A stretch of 64,000 bases of DNA from an uncultured Lachnospiraceae bacterium (GCA_910578345.1 CAJTRA010000002.1:186001-250000); one strand, 5' to 3'. Shown: positions 16,754-26,768, numbered from the stretch's first letter. Notes: generated from the letters alone by a model not told the origin. Numbers and translations are program-made.

Positions 16754-19210
16754 TTAGCTTTCCACTACCGGCTCTTCTGCGGCATCACTGGATTTTTCAA
16801 ATTGCTCCCTCGCCGCCTCGAACAGATTGTGAAGGTACGGGTATTCCCATTGATCCGCACCCACATTTGGTGCTGCGCCATCGCCCCAGCCCATGCCTGG
16901 CTCACCGCCATAATCGGTGAAGCTGGCCGCCATATAGCGGACGGTATTTACCAGCACAGTGTTCGGCTCCTGCTCACGCACGCCGATCACTTCCGACATA
17001 TTGGCGTCGTCAAACTTGAAGAAATCCACGTATTCTATTATTTCTTCTCCCGTATCATATTCGAAATAGTATCCGTACAGATCACAGCCATCCTCCATAT
17101 GACTCTTTTCAAAAGTGAGGTTTTTCACTCTTCCCGGACAAAGTTCTTCGCTGCACCGTATCGCCTCTGCCTGAAACGCCTCCCAATCCTCCGGCTCATG
17201 GAATGGATTTTTCCCCACAGGATTTGTTACCGGCAGGCTGTGAATCTGGTTCTCCTCCTCCCAGGGTATATAAGTCACATCACCATTCAGAAAATAATTG
17301 GCAAACCCGGCAGGCTGTTCAATCTGGAAGCTCCCCTCGGAACAAAGACCGCCCCTGGAATACGGGTCTTTGCAGATATAGAAAATCTCAGGCATAAATA
17401 CTGTCTCACCTGCCAGCAGAACGTTCGGATCCTTCGGCGCATCCCCAGCCCTCTCGATTATCGTCCACTCGTATCCGGTTCCATAGAAACGTTCACTGAT
17501 ACGCCAGAGGCTGTCTCCTTTCTGCACCTCGTATTCCAGCATCTCATCGCCCGTAAGCTTGATATAATCCTCCGGTTCGGCCCACTCCGGCAGCTCTTGA
17601 ACCGGTGCAAAAGAATCCCTTCTTTCCCGCTTGGTCTTTTCCTCCTGCTCTTTCTCCGTCAAGCCGTTTGCCACCGCCCGTCTGCTGTTCGCCACCTCTT
17701 TTTCCGTCTTGCGCACAAACTGTTCTATCTGCGGATCCCAGAGCAAATACGAGGGTGGTGTATAATCTTCCTCCACCGCCTTTGCGCCGCTCACATGAAC
17801 CGGCGCGCCGACCCGCATATCTACGTAACCGTCGCCGTTTAAATCCGGATAAGTGATCGTATCTGGCAGTTCAATGCTTAAAGACACCCTGCTCTCCTGC
17901 AGCGTTTCTCCGGTCTCTGAATCCGTCACTGTCATATCGTAGGGTTCGTCCATACAAAAACCGTTCAGGAGATAATATCGAAGTTCTACATCCTCTTCTC
18001 CCACAGAGATCTCTTCTTCCTTCTCGACGTCTTCACTTTCCGTCAGAGAACTGGCCGCAGAAATAAAGTAATCTCTCCTGAGATCATACAGATAGTCGGA
18101 AAAGGAAACTTCTTCTCCTCCATCCTCCCTGGCAAGCGTAAAGTGCAGGGACAGCATCCTGCCGTTTTCCGTCAGCGGCAGCTCGTAATCAGCCTCCACA
18201 AGCAAGCCAAAATACCGCATGATCCCCTCGTCTCCGGCAGACACCCAATTCTCATCAATTCCTCGAACCTCCCGAAAACTGCGCTTCGGATTCTCCAGCG
18301 CAGTCAGCCTCTCATCATGGTCAATCCAGTATAAGGCTTCCTCATCCAGTCCCCAGCCGCTCCCCAGATCGCCGTAGCACTGGAAGACATCGTCAAACAC
18401 ATATTCCAGCGTTTCGTCGTCTTCTTTTGTCGGCGCGTTTAACAGGGTAAGTCCATATGCCGTCCTATCCTTCACATACAGATTAATTTTCGAGTTCCGG
18501 CTGTCCAGACGGGAAAACTCATAGCCATCCTCCTCTTCCAGCGTTTCCTGTATATAATAAAACAGCTTCCCGTTGTCTGCGCTCCATGCTGTCAACGGAT
18601 GATCTTTCGTATCAAATTTCCTTTTCAGAATGTAATATAGATCAAGAGCATGGTCGTTCTCCGTCATCGGAAAAGTATAGTACAGGAAATGATGCAAACT
18701 CTCATCCGTTCCCTGTATAGCCGTCTCGCTTAATGCCGTTTCCAGTTCCGCAAGAGAATGGTAAAACCGCCATGTCACATCCGCTTCTCCCGCAAACCAA
18801 AAAGCCGGCGGCGCATCCCACTCCGTTTCCAGTTTCTCCGCCTTGTAATCTCTTATCGTAATTTCTGCGCTGGCATAAGGGCTTGCGGAAGGATGTTCGT
18901 ACAAATATCTGCCAAGCTTCTGTACCTCACAGCTATCCTGTTCCTCCGGCCATTCTTCCGGTTCCTCCTCAATGTCACCCTCTTCAGGAAGGCTTCCCAG
19001 ATCGGAATCATTTCCGATGCCGGGATCCGAATCTTCCCACCCATCATGATTCCCTTCCGCCCCTCCTGACGGCGCACCGCAGGCCGCAAGCAACAGGCCC
19101 AGTGTTGCTATAACAATCATGTTGTTTTTTCTTTTTTTGTTCCGCTGTGTTCTTTCGTTGAAACCTGTCTTCTCATTTCTTTTGATATTTTGATAGAAAT
19201 CTTTTGCCAT
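16754..19210 (-). CDS. Large LysM-domain lipoprotein of unknown function
   Basis: An 818-residue exported protein. A basic N-terminus (RNKKRKNN), a hydrophobic stretch and the lipobox LAAC with C44 indicate lipidation and anchoring to the outer face of the membrane. The following 50 residues are very acidic. Residues about 454-468 read LNGDGYVDMRVG, a calcium-loop-like FG-GAP/EF-hand motif. A LysM domain occupies about 558-605 (YEVQKGDSLWRISERFYG to VLLAGETVFMPE), suggesting peptidoglycan contact. The rest matches no family I recognise. It may bridge membrane and cell wall. Downstream macrodomain gene is 29 bases away. Confidence 0.85.
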   Translation of the reverse strand: MAKDFYQNIKRNEKTGFNERTQRNKKRKNNMIVIATLGLLLAACGAPSGGAEGNHDGWEDSDPGIGNDSDLGSLPEEGDIEEEPEEWPEEQDSCEVQKLGRYLYEHPSASPYASAEITIRDYKAEKLETEWDAPPAFWFAGEADVTWRFYHSLAELETALSETAIQGTDESLHHFLYYTFPMTENDHALDLYYILKRKFDTKDHPLTAWSADNGKLFYYIQETLEEEDGYEFSRLDSRNSKINLYVKDRTAYGLTLLNAPTKEDDETLEYVFDDVFQCYGDLGSGWGLDEEALYWIDHDERLTALENPKRSFREVRGIDENWVSAGDEGIMRYFGLLVEADYELPLTENGRMLSLHFTLAREDGGEEVSFSDYLYDLRRDYFISAASSLTESEDVEKEEEISVGEEDVELRYYLLNGFCMDEPYDMTVTDSETGETLQESRVSLSIELPDTITYPDLNGDGYVDMRVGAPVHVSGAKAVEEDYTPPSYLLWDPQIEQFVRKTEKEVANSRRAVANGLTEKEQEEKTKRERRDSFAPVQELPEWAEPEDYIKLTGDEMLEYEVQKGDSLWRISERFYGTGYEWTIIERAGDAPKDPNVLLAGETVFMPEIFYICKDPYSRGGLCSEGSFQIEQPAGFANYFLNGDVTYIPWEEENQIHSLPVTNPVGKNPFHEPEDWEAFQAEAIRCSEELCPGRVKNLTFEKSHMEDGCDLYGYYFEYDTGEEIIEYVDFFKFDDANMSEVIGVREQEPNTVLVNTVRYMAASFTDYGGEPGMGWGDGAAPNVGADQWEYPYLHNLFEAAREQFEKSSDAAEEPVVES

Positions 19211-19494
19211 GTATGTTGTCCACCCAATTATGAATCTGTTGTTTTGATTTTTTGTGATGTTATGCTTTTCTTTATGATCTGTTTTTTGTTAAAGCGTCTG
19301 CCGCTAATTGTAATTTTAACATGATTTGCTGCTTTCGGATAGGTTTTCCAAAAGAGTTCTCCTACACAATTTCATGGCTTTCATTATCACCCTAATTTTG
19401 TTTCTTTGATATTTTTATAAACCCAAATTCACTGTTGTCTTCGTCAGAAAACTTCTAACACAGTCATCTTCTGATTTCTTTTCTGGCTCATCTT
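19211..19494. other. Intergenic stretch without a recognisable gene
   Basis: About 284 bases, T-rich on the plus strand, between the lipoprotein start and the rlmD stop. It must hold the lipoprotein promoter, but I see no convincing -35/-10 pair, RNA gene or repeat. Confidence 0.5.
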
Positions 19495-21036
19495 TCATAG
19501 ATATTGGTACTGCATCATGATTACCGTTTCCACATGCACCGTCTGCCCAAACTGATCCACCACTCTCCCTCTCTTCAACTCATACCCTCCCTCGCACAAC
19601 ACCTTCAAGTCCCGCGCCAGGGTGGCCGAGTCACAACTCACATACACGATCCGCTGCGGACGCATGGCTAGCATCGTCTCCAGGCATTTCTCATCACATC
19701 CCTTCCGCGGCGGATCGACTACGATCACATCCGGGTGTCTTTTCTCTTGATCAGATTCCCCTGACATATCCTCTGCGGCTATTCTCCGTTCTGTCGTGTC
19801 TTTTTGTATCCCGGCATAAAACTCCGGCAGCACTTCCTCTGCCTTTCCCACATAAAATTCCGCATTCTCGATTCCATTGCGCCGCGCATTTTGTCTCGCA
19901 TCCTCGACCGCCTGCGGAATCACCTCGACTCCGTATACTTTTTTCGCCTGCCTCGCCATAAAAAGTGAGATCGTCCCAATCCCACAGTACAGATCCCATA
20001 CTGTCTCTTTTCCGGTTAGTCCCGCATAATCCAATGCGATTGCATACAGTTTCTCTGTCTGTGCGGGGTTCACCTGATAGAAGGATAGCGGCGATATCGA
20101 AAACACAAGGTTCCCTATCTTGTCCTGTATATTCTCTTTCCCCCACAAGATGCGGATCTCTTTGCCCATGATGACATTCGTGCGTTCCCTGTTAAGACTG
20201 ACGGAAATGCTTACAATATGCCTGCGCGGTATCTCCGGTCCTCGATGTTCCAGGGTTCTTCCGTCTTTACCATGGATATTGTCTGCGGGAGTCTCTTCCT
20301 TCTTATCTAATACAGTCTTTCTTAAACGCTCCACCAGGCGTTCCTCCGCCGGCAGCCTTTCCCCATTGATCACAAGGCAGACCAGGATCTCTCCCGTCGC
20401 ATAACCGGTACGGATCAGCACATGCCGCACCAGACCCGTTCCATCGTTTTCCCGGTATGCGCTAACCTGGTTTTCCCGCATATAGGCCAATACAGTCTCC
20501 AGGATAATCTGATTCTCCGGCGCTCCCAGCACGCAGTCTGTGTTGGCGATGATGTCATGTGTCCTGCCCGCATAGAAACCGGCAATCAGGTTCCCTTCCT
20601 TATCGTATCCAACGGGAAACTGCGCCTTGTTCCGGTAATGCCACGGCTCTTCCATCCCTACAACAGGTTCCATGATCTCATCGAGATATTCCATAGGAAA
20701 ACCGCCGATCCGCTGCAGATTGTTCCGAACTTTATCCGTCTTATAAGCAAGCTGTCTCGCGTAGCTCATCGGCTGGATCTGGCACCCGCCGCACTGTCTG
20801 TGAAATCTGCATTTGGGTTCTACACGAAAAGAAGAAGGCGTTACCACCTTCTCTACTCTCGCATAACCATAATTTCTCTTGCACTTTGTAATCCGTGCCT
20901 CCACCATATCACCGATGACCGCATCTTTCACAAACAACGTATAACCGTCGCTCTTACCGATTCCTTCCCCGTCATTTCCGATATCCTCTATCGTCACCGT
21001 GACAATGTCATTTTTTCTGTACTGTCCCTGCACCAT
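19495..21036 (-). CDS. rlmD: 23S rRNA (uracil-C5)-methyltransferase, RlmD/TrmA family
   Basis: SAM-dependent RNA m5U methyltransferase of 513 residues. An N-terminal TRAM domain (about 1-65) is followed by a [4Fe-4S] site at C76, C82, C85 and C168. SAM motifs are VWDLYCGIGTISLFMA and YGVEVIPQAVEDA; the catalytic nucleophile is the Cys in IVYVSCDSATLARDL near residue 466. The family name RlmD/RlmCD is chosen by similarity; the exact uridine is not known. It is longer than usual: charged insertions lie at about 245-275 and again before VIVVDPPRKGC. It is 11 bases downstream of the yhaM-like gene. Confidence 0.88.
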   Translation of the reverse strand: MVQGQYRKNDIVTVTIEDIGNDGEGIGKSDGYTLFVKDAVIGDMVEARITKCKRNYGYARVEKVVTPSSFRVEPKCRFHRQCGGCQIQPMSYARQLAYKTDKVRNNLQRIGGFPMEYLDEIMEPVVGMEEPWHYRNKAQFPVGYDKEGNLIAGFYAGRTHDIIANTDCVLGAPENQIILETVLAYMRENQVSAYRENDGTGLVRHVLIRTGYATGEILVCLVINGERLPAEERLVERLRKTVLDKKEETPADNIHGKDGRTLEHRGPEIPRRHIVSISVSLNRERTNVIMGKEIRILWGKENIQDKIGNLVFSISPLSFYQVNPAQTEKLYAIALDYAGLTGKETVWDLYCGIGTISLFMARQAKKVYGVEVIPQAVEDARQNARRNGIENAEFYVGKAEEVLPEFYAGIQKDTTERRIAAEDMSGESDQEKRHPDVIVVDPPRKGCDEKCLETMLAMRPQRIVYVSCDSATLARDLKVLCEGGYELKRGRVVDQFGQTVHVETVIMMQYQYL

Positions 21037-21047
21037 ATATCCTTCTC

Positions 21048-21992
21048 CTACTCCAGCCTGGTTCCACGCACATTCGACTCAAATAGCCTGTTAAAACCGA
21101 GCCAGCCTGTTTCCTTCGTATTCTCCAGCAGTTCTGTAAAGGTCTCCATCTTCGCGTCTGTGTTATCTGCAAAAGTCAGTGCAACCGCCTCCACAATGGC
21201 CGGCTTCTTCGGCGATCCAAATTCATATTCTCCGTGATGGGATAAGATGCAGTGTTTGAGTTCATTGGCGAGCAAGGGCGGAAACCCTTCAATTTCTCTC
21301 ACTTTCTCCCCAATCATCTCACTGCCGATCACAATATGTCCCAGAAACTGGCCGTCGTCTGTATAATCATTCTGCGGGAAAAGAGATAACTCCCTGGTTT
21401 TGCCGATATCATGGCAGATAGCCGCTGTCAGCAGCAGATCTCTTTGCAAAACAGGATATTGTGTGCAGAAATAATCACACAGTTTGGTAACTGCCAGCGT
21501 GTGCTGCAGCAAACCGCCCACGAACCCGTGATGCACGGTCTTGGCTGCCGAAGATTTCTGGAAGACCTTTAGGAACGTTTCGTCTTCCACAAAAAAGGAT
21601 CGTAGAAGCTTTTTCAGATAAGGATTCTCAATACTGCCAATCAGTCCCAGCAGTTCTTTCATCATATCATCGATTGGAAACTTGCTCACTGGAAGGTAAT
21701 TGGCTGAATCGTACTCTCCTTCACGGCATCTGCGGACCCGTTTTACATTGACCTGAAAAGCTCCCTGAAAACTTGTCACGTCTCCGTACACTTCTATGTA
21801 ATCCAGGGCATCAAAATCCTCAATCCCCGCATTATTTGGATCCCAGATCTTGGCATCCACAATGCCTGTCTTATCCTGCAGGATCACATTCTCATAGGGC
21901 TTGCCATTCTTGGTAACTGCAGACTGTTTATGCTTGCACAGATAAATGTCAAATACCCTGTCGCCCTCTTTAAAATCCTTGATATATTTCAT
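21048..21992 (-). CDS. yhaM: 3'-5' exoribonuclease YhaM-like
   Basis: Cytoplasmic 3'-5' exoribonuclease with an N-terminal OB-fold nucleic-acid-binding domain (KYIKDFKEGDRVFDIYLCKH to about 110) and a C-terminal HD phosphohydrolase domain (HHGFVGGLLQHTLAV, ICHDIGKTRELS, HCILSHHGEYEFGSP). From the ATG at 21992, with GGAGG five bases upstream, the protein is 314 residues, the same as Bacillus subtilis YhaM. It overlaps nothing and follows the HtrA-like gene by 19 bases, suggesting one transcript htrA-like, yhaM, rlmD. Confidence 0.93.
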   Translation of the reverse strand: MKYIKDFKEGDRVFDIYLCKHKQSAVTKNGKPYENVILQDKTGIVDAKIWDPNNAGIEDFDALDYIEVYGDVTSFQGAFQVNVKRVRRCREGEYDSANYLPVSKFPIDDMMKELLGLIGSIENPYLKKLLRSFFVEDETFLKVFQKSSAAKTVHHGFVGGLLQHTLAVTKLCDYFCTQYPVLQRDLLLTAAICHDIGKTRELSLFPQNDYTDDGQFLGHIVIGSEMIGEKVREIEGFPPLLANELKHCILSHHGEYEFGSPKKPAIVEAVALTFADNTDAKMETFTELLENTKETGWLGFNRLFESNVRGTRLE

Positions 21993-22011
21993 ACGCACCT
22001 CCATCCAAAGT

Positions 22012-23373
22012 TTACCGCCTGCCAAGTGTCACATCCACATTCATCTCATGTCCCTGGCGCATCAATACGACGGTTATGACGTCTTCGGGACTGGCATTGT
22101 ACAGGACATTCAAAAGTTCATGATAAGCCGTGATCGGGGTATCATTGACTTGTATGATCACATCTCCGCTCTGGATGCCGGCATTCATTGCGGGCGAGTC
22201 CATTTCAATCTCCTTAATATATGTGCCTTTGGGAATATCCGATTCTGTGACTGCCTCCTCCGGTACATCTGCCCCATGGACACCCAGGTAGGCTCTCTCC
22301 CGATTATTGGACATCTTTTCAATTGTCCGCTTCAGTTCTGTGATCCCGTAAGCCGTCAGCAGGTTCCCCATATCGTTACTGGTATTCTTATTATCGATAA
22401 TGCCAATCACCATACCGTCCAGGTCCACTAAGATCCCTGTCGCATTTCTGCTTCCATAAATATCCGTCGCAATCGTCTTATAAGCGGAGTCCGGCTGGTC
22501 GAGCACCGTCCCTGCCGCAGTCACAATGCCATAATTCACAGAACCGCTCATCCCCATAGGACTACCGAGTGCGATCACCGGCGTGCCTAACAGGTTTGCA
22601 CTGTTTGAGCTGCCAAGGCTTGCAATATCGATCACATCCATCGTTTCTTCCTCTATGGACACAAGAGGCACCGAAAAAATCGCCAGGCCGGTCGTCGTAT
22701 CCCGCTGCACCAGCTCGGCATCCACTGTCGCCTGATCACAGAAAGTCACAATAATACTGTCCGCATCGTTCACTGCATCAGCGCTGGCCAGGATGAGGAT
22801 CGACTTACCATTGTTTGCCACGATAATCCCGGAAGCAGACGCTTCATTCTCATAGATATCATTAAGCCAGTCCACATCTGATACAACACTGGTCACAGTA
22901 ACCACGGCACGGTTAATCCGTCTGGCAAGTTCCGCCATTTCTTCATACAGCATCTTATAGTCTTCTATGTCAAACCGCACCAGGGAAAGCAGTTGTTCGA
23001 TCTGCTCATCCTCCAGTTGTGCCTGCACCACTTCCGGCTGCGGCGGCGCTTCCTCTTCCACCAGCATATCTTCCGGCTTCATCTCCTCGGCCACCGTCTC
23101 TTCCGGAAACCGCACTTCTTTGGCTTCTTCCTCCGGATACAACCGGTTACTGATGACCGGCTCTAACACCAGAAACGTAAAGCACGCAACCAGTCCGAAC
23201 ACTACCGCCATCACCACCGTCGTCAGCGTCCTGCGTATCAGCTTCTTCTTATTGACCGGTTTCTGCTTAATGGTCTCCCGTAAAAAGTCCGGCTGGACAT
23301 GGGGCGAGTATTCCGCCTGCTCCTTCTTATCACTCTGATTCGTCTTGTTCTGTTCTTGATCCAGTTCTGCCAT
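22012..23373 (-). CDS. HtrA/DegP-like membrane protein with degenerate catalytic triad and PDZ domain
   Basis: A 453-residue membrane-anchored protein: cytoplasmic charged N-terminus, one helix at about 49-71, an acidic linker, then a trypsin-like S1C fold (about 150-350) and a PDZ domain (about 360-450, YLGVHGADVPEEAV to GDVIIQVNDTPI). The fold is clear from AIALGSPMG-like PVIALGSPMGMSGSVNYGIV. The catalytic residues are not there: the His site reads ILASADAV instead of TNNHVV, the Asp site DTTTGLAI instead of DxxTDLAV (G229), and the Ser site SRNATGILVD instead of GNSGGPL (A311). It is therefore probably a pseudo-protease that binds peptides rather than cutting them. It lies just downstream of an OmpR-type regulator. 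Confidence 0.88.
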   Translation of the reverse strand: MAELDQEQNKTNQSDKKEQAEYSPHVQPDFLRETIKQKPVNKKKLIRRTLTTVVMAVVFGLVACFTFLVLEPVISNRLYPEEEAKEVRFPEETVAEEMKPEDMLVEEEAPPQPEVVQAQLEDEQIEQLLSLVRFDIEDYKMLYEEMAELARRINRAVVTVTSVVSDVDWLNDIYENEASASGIIVANNGKSILILASADAVNDADSIIVTFCDQATVDAELVQRDTTTGLAIFSVPLVSIEEETMDVIDIASLGSSNSANLLGTPVIALGSPMGMSGSVNYGIVTAAGTVLDQPDSAYKTIATDIYGSRNATGILVDLDGMVIGIIDNKNTSNDMGNLLTAYGITELKRTIEKMSNNRERAYLGVHGADVPEEAVTESDIPKGTYIKEIEMDSPAMNAGIQSGDVIIQVNDTPITAYHELLNVLYNASPEDVITVVLMRQGHEMNVDVTLGRR

Positions 23374-23441
23374 GAAATATACAACCTTCCCGTCCTGCTG
23401 CCTTGCTGTACAGATAACATGTCTTACTGTAAAATAATGTT

Positions 23442-24140
23442 CTATCTCGACTCAAACTTATATCCAATCCCCCAGATTGTAGCGATCCGCCACCGCTCAT
23501 GATCATTGATCTTCTCCCGCAGGCGCTTAATATGCACGTCCACAGTGCGGGTATCGCCAATATACTCATAACCCCAGATCTGGTCAAGCAACTGTTCTCT
23601 CGTAAACACATGGTTCGGCGAAGATGCCAGGAAATAGAGCAGCTCCAGTTCCTTCGGGGGCATCTCAATCGTTTTTCCCATATAAATAACAGAGTAATTC
23701 GTCTGGTTGACGATCAGATCCGGATATTCCACGCTCTTGACATCAGAAGTCTTCGGTTCCGCCGCAGCCGGCTTATAGCGCCGAAGCACTGCCTTCACCC
23801 GCGCCACCAGTTCCTTGGAATCAAAAGGTTTTTCCATGTAGTCGTCAGCGCCCAGTTCCAAACCGAGTACCTTATCAAACACCTCACCCTTGGCCGAAAG
23901 CATAATGATCGGCAGTGTGGATTTGGCGCGGACCTCACGGCAAACTTGATAGCCGTCAATCCCCGGCAGCATCAGATCCAACAACATCAAATTTGGAGAG
24001 AAACTGTCCACCGCCGAAAGCGCTGACTCCCCGTCATTGACAATCATCGTCTCGAAGCACTCTTTCGTCAGATAAAGAGCGATCAATTCCGCAATATTGT
24101 TGTCATCATCTACAATCAAAATTTTCTGTTTATTTACCAT
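23442..24140 (-). CDS. OmpR/PhoB-family response regulator
   Basis: A 232-residue winged-helix response regulator. The receiver domain has DDD at 11-13, phosphoacceptor D55 in LMLLDLMLPG, and YMEKPFDSKELVARV; a Pro/Ala linker leads to the DNA-binding domain with ELELLYFLASSPNHVFTREQ and IWGIGYKFESR. It resembles WalR/PhoP types of clostridia. No kinase is adjacent on this strand; the nearest one is on the plus strand at 28424. Upstream is mutS2, 52 bases away. Confidence 0.93.
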   Translation of the reverse strand: MVNKQKILIVDDDNNIAELIALYLTKECFETMIVNDGESALSAVDSFSPNLMLLDLMLPGIDGYQVCREVRAKSTLPIIMLSAKGEVFDKVLGLELGADDYMEKPFDSKELVARVKAVLRRYKPAAAEPKTSDVKSVEYPDLIVNQTNYSVIYMGKTIEMPPKELELLYFLASSPNHVFTREQLLDQIWGYEYIGDTRTVDVHIKRLREKINDHERWRIATIWGIGYKFESR

Positions 24141-24192
24141 TTCACTTTAACTCCTGTTTCCAATTTCCTTCTGCTTTCCTGATCCCCAGGAT

Positions 24193-26568
24193 CTATTCCT
24201 TAAACTGCACGATCGTAACTCCCGCATCGCCTTCTCCAAATTCTCCCAGCCGGTAACTCTTCACGACCCGGTTCTTACGCAGGTAATTGTGCACCGCGCT
24301 GCGCAGAGCGCCGGTTCCCTTGCCATGAACCACGCGGACGCTTGGCAGATGGGCCAGGTAAGCATCGTCCAGATATTTGTCCAGCTCAGAGATAGCCTCG
24401 TCCACGGTCTTGCCAAGCAGATTGATCTCCGTGGAGATGGAATAGGACTTTGACATCTTCAGCCTGCCGGAAGAAGATCTTTGCATTTTACCGGTATTTA
24501 CCGTCTCCTCCTCGATCAACACAAGGTCATTCAAAGCCACTTTCGAGCGGATGATACCACACTGTACGAAGAGGTTGCCGTTCTTATCCGGCAGAGAGCT
24601 GACCGTTCCTCTCAGTCCCATGGACACGACTTTAACACTGTCGCCGGGCCGGATCTGATTGGGTTTCAATACTTTATGCGTAGGCTTGTCATTCTTGAGC
24701 GCCAGTTTCGTATTCTTCTCGGAAATCTTGTCGCGTACCTTCTGGCGGGACTTCTCCAATTCTTTGATGGAAACGCCTGCCTCCGCTTTCTGGAAAGTAC
24801 GGATCGTCTCATCCGCCAGCTCTTTGGCATTCTGCAGAATTTCACGGGCCTCCTCATTGGCCTGACGTAAAATACGCTCCCTGGACTGATCGATCTTCTC
24901 CTGTTTCGATTCCAGACGCTTTTTCAACAATTCAATCTCTTCTTTATAAGCGGCGATCTGGGCCCTCTCCTTCTCGATTGTCACACGGCTGTTTTCCAGA
25001 TTCGCCAGCAGATCCTCAAAACTTTCCTTATCTTCCGTGATATGCCGCCTTGCATCCTCAATAATATGATCCGGAAGCCCCAGCTTGGAAGAAATCGCAA
25101 ATGCATTACTTTTGCCGGGAATCCCGATCAGCAGACGATAGGTCGGGCGCAGCGTCTCCACGCTGAACTCACAACTGGCATTCTCCACAAACGGCGTGGA
25201 GAGAGCATATACTTTCAACTCGCTGTAGTGCGTGGTCGCCATCGTGCGGATACCCCGGCCGTGCAGATGATCCAGCACCGAAACAGCCAGCGCGGCGCCC
25301 TCCGTAGGATCCGTTCCCGCCCCCAGCTCATCGAACAGACACAGTGAATCGGCATCCGCCGTCTGCAGAATCGATACAATATTCGTCATATGAGAGGAAA
25401 AGGTACTCAGGCTCTGTTCAATGCTCTGCTCATCGCCGATGTCTGCGTAAACCTCCTCAAAGATCGATAACTCCGAGCGGTCCAGCGCCGGAATATGCAG
25501 CCCCGCCTGCCCCATCAGTGTCAACAGTCCAACCGTCTTTAAAGAGACGGTCTTACCGCCGGTGTTTGGCCCGGTGATGACTAACAAGTCGAAATCGATA
25601 CCCAGCTGGATATCAATCGGCACCACCTTTTTCTTATCTAAAAGGGGATGTCGTCCCTGTCTGATGCGGATCTTATGTTCCGTATTAAAGACCGGCATCG
25701 TGGCGTTCTGCTCCAGCGCCAGCGCGGCCTTGGCGAAGATAAAGTCAAGCGCTGTCATTGCCTTCTGATTCTCCATCAAAAGCTCCGTATAAGCGCCTGC
25801 CTGCGCGCTCAGATCTGCCAGGATAACCGCAATCTCCTCCTGTTCCCTGATCTCTAATTCCCGCAGCTCATTGTTCAGACTGACGACAGCCGCCGGCTCG
25901 ATAAAGAAGGTAGAGCCTGTGGACGACTGGTCGTGCACCATGCCCTGCACCTGTCCCTTATACTCGGATTTGACCGGAATACAATAACGGTTGTTACGCA
26001 TTGTCACCACAGCATCCTGCAGATACGTGCGGCAGGAACCGTTGATCATAGAGGCAAGCTGGGAATGAATACGGTCATTGGTGACAGTCATGCTGCGGCG
26101 GATCTTTTTCAGGGCAGGACTTGCATCATCGGCAATCTCTTCCTCCGACAGAATGCAGCGCCTGATCTCATTGGACAACGGCGTCAGCGGCTCTAAGCTC
26201 CCGAAATAAACATCCAGAGAGTCGGCGGGCTCATCCTCCCGCTCCTTACGTCCATAACTCTTGATGCGGTTGACATTCTCCAGAAAGGCTGCAATCCGCA
26301 ATAGTTCCTCGATGGATAATACACTGCCGATCTCCAGCGAACGAATACACATCCCTAAGTCCTTATTACCGCCAAACGAAGTAGATCCCTTGCGGAACAG
26401 ATACCCCAGCGCGTCCGCTGTCTCCGTCTGCGCCTTACCGATCGCCTCAAGATCCGTCATTGGTTCCAGGGCCGCCGCCAGCTTCCGCCCCTGCTCCGAG
26501 GTGGCTTTGTCTGTCAGGCGTTCAATGATTTTGTTGTATTCTAAGACACGTAACACTTTTTGATTCAT
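24193..26568 (-). CDS. mutS2: Endonuclease MutS2
   Basis: MutS-family ATPase/nuclease linked to suppression of recombination and, in Bacillus subtilis, to splitting collided ribosomes. From the ATG at 26568 (AAGGAT upstream) it has 791 residues, the usual length. A MutS core leads to the ATPase, with Walker A GPNTGGKT at about 330-340 and CLFDELGAGTDPTEGAAL as Walker B. A coiled-coil region follows (about 520-640). The C-terminal Smr nuclease domain contains INLLGKTVDEAI and VRVVHGKGTGALR. A longer reading would begin with TTG and is unlikely. Confidence 0.95.
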   Translation of the reverse strand: MNQKVLRVLEYNKIIERLTDKATSEQGRKLAAALEPMTDLEAIGKAQTETADALGYLFRKGSTSFGGNKDLGMCIRSLEIGSVLSIEELLRIAAFLENVNRIKSYGRKEREDEPADSLDVYFGSLEPLTPLSNEIRRCILSEEEIADDASPALKKIRRSMTVTNDRIHSQLASMINGSCRTYLQDAVVTMRNNRYCIPVKSEYKGQVQGMVHDQSSTGSTFFIEPAAVVSLNNELRELEIREQEEIAVILADLSAQAGAYTELLMENQKAMTALDFIFAKAALALEQNATMPVFNTEHKIRIRQGRHPLLDKKKVVPIDIQLGIDFDLLVITGPNTGGKTVSLKTVGLLTLMGQAGLHIPALDRSELSIFEEVYADIGDEQSIEQSLSTFSSHMTNIVSILQTADADSLCLFDELGAGTDPTEGAALAVSVLDHLHGRGIRTMATTHYSELKVYALSTPFVENASCEFSVETLRPTYRLLIGIPGKSNAFAISSKLGLPDHIIEDARRHITEDKESFEDLLANLENSRVTIEKERAQIAAYKEEIELLKKRLESKQEKIDQSRERILRQANEEAREILQNAKELADETIRTFQKAEAGVSIKELEKSRQKVRDKISEKNTKLALKNDKPTHKVLKPNQIRPGDSVKVVSMGLRGTVSSLPDKNGNLFVQCGIIRSKVALNDLVLIEEETVNTGKMQRSSSGRLKMSKSYSISTEINLLGKTVDEAISELDKYLDDAYLAHLPSVRVVHGKGTGALRSAVHNYLRKNRVVKSYRLGEFGEGDAGVTIVQFKE

Positions 26569-26768
26569 GATAAATTTCAATCCTTATCCGATGATGAATG
26601 GTCTGTGATGCTGTTTGTGCTTTTTCTGATTATTTCAGAAGATCGTTTTTATCTTAACATAAAAATAAGTGAATTACTATAATGAGTCTTCGAAATCTAA
26701 AGACATACGTAACAGTTAAGTCACCACTCCATTAAATTAAGCTGTAAATTTATAAAAAAGAACAAACC

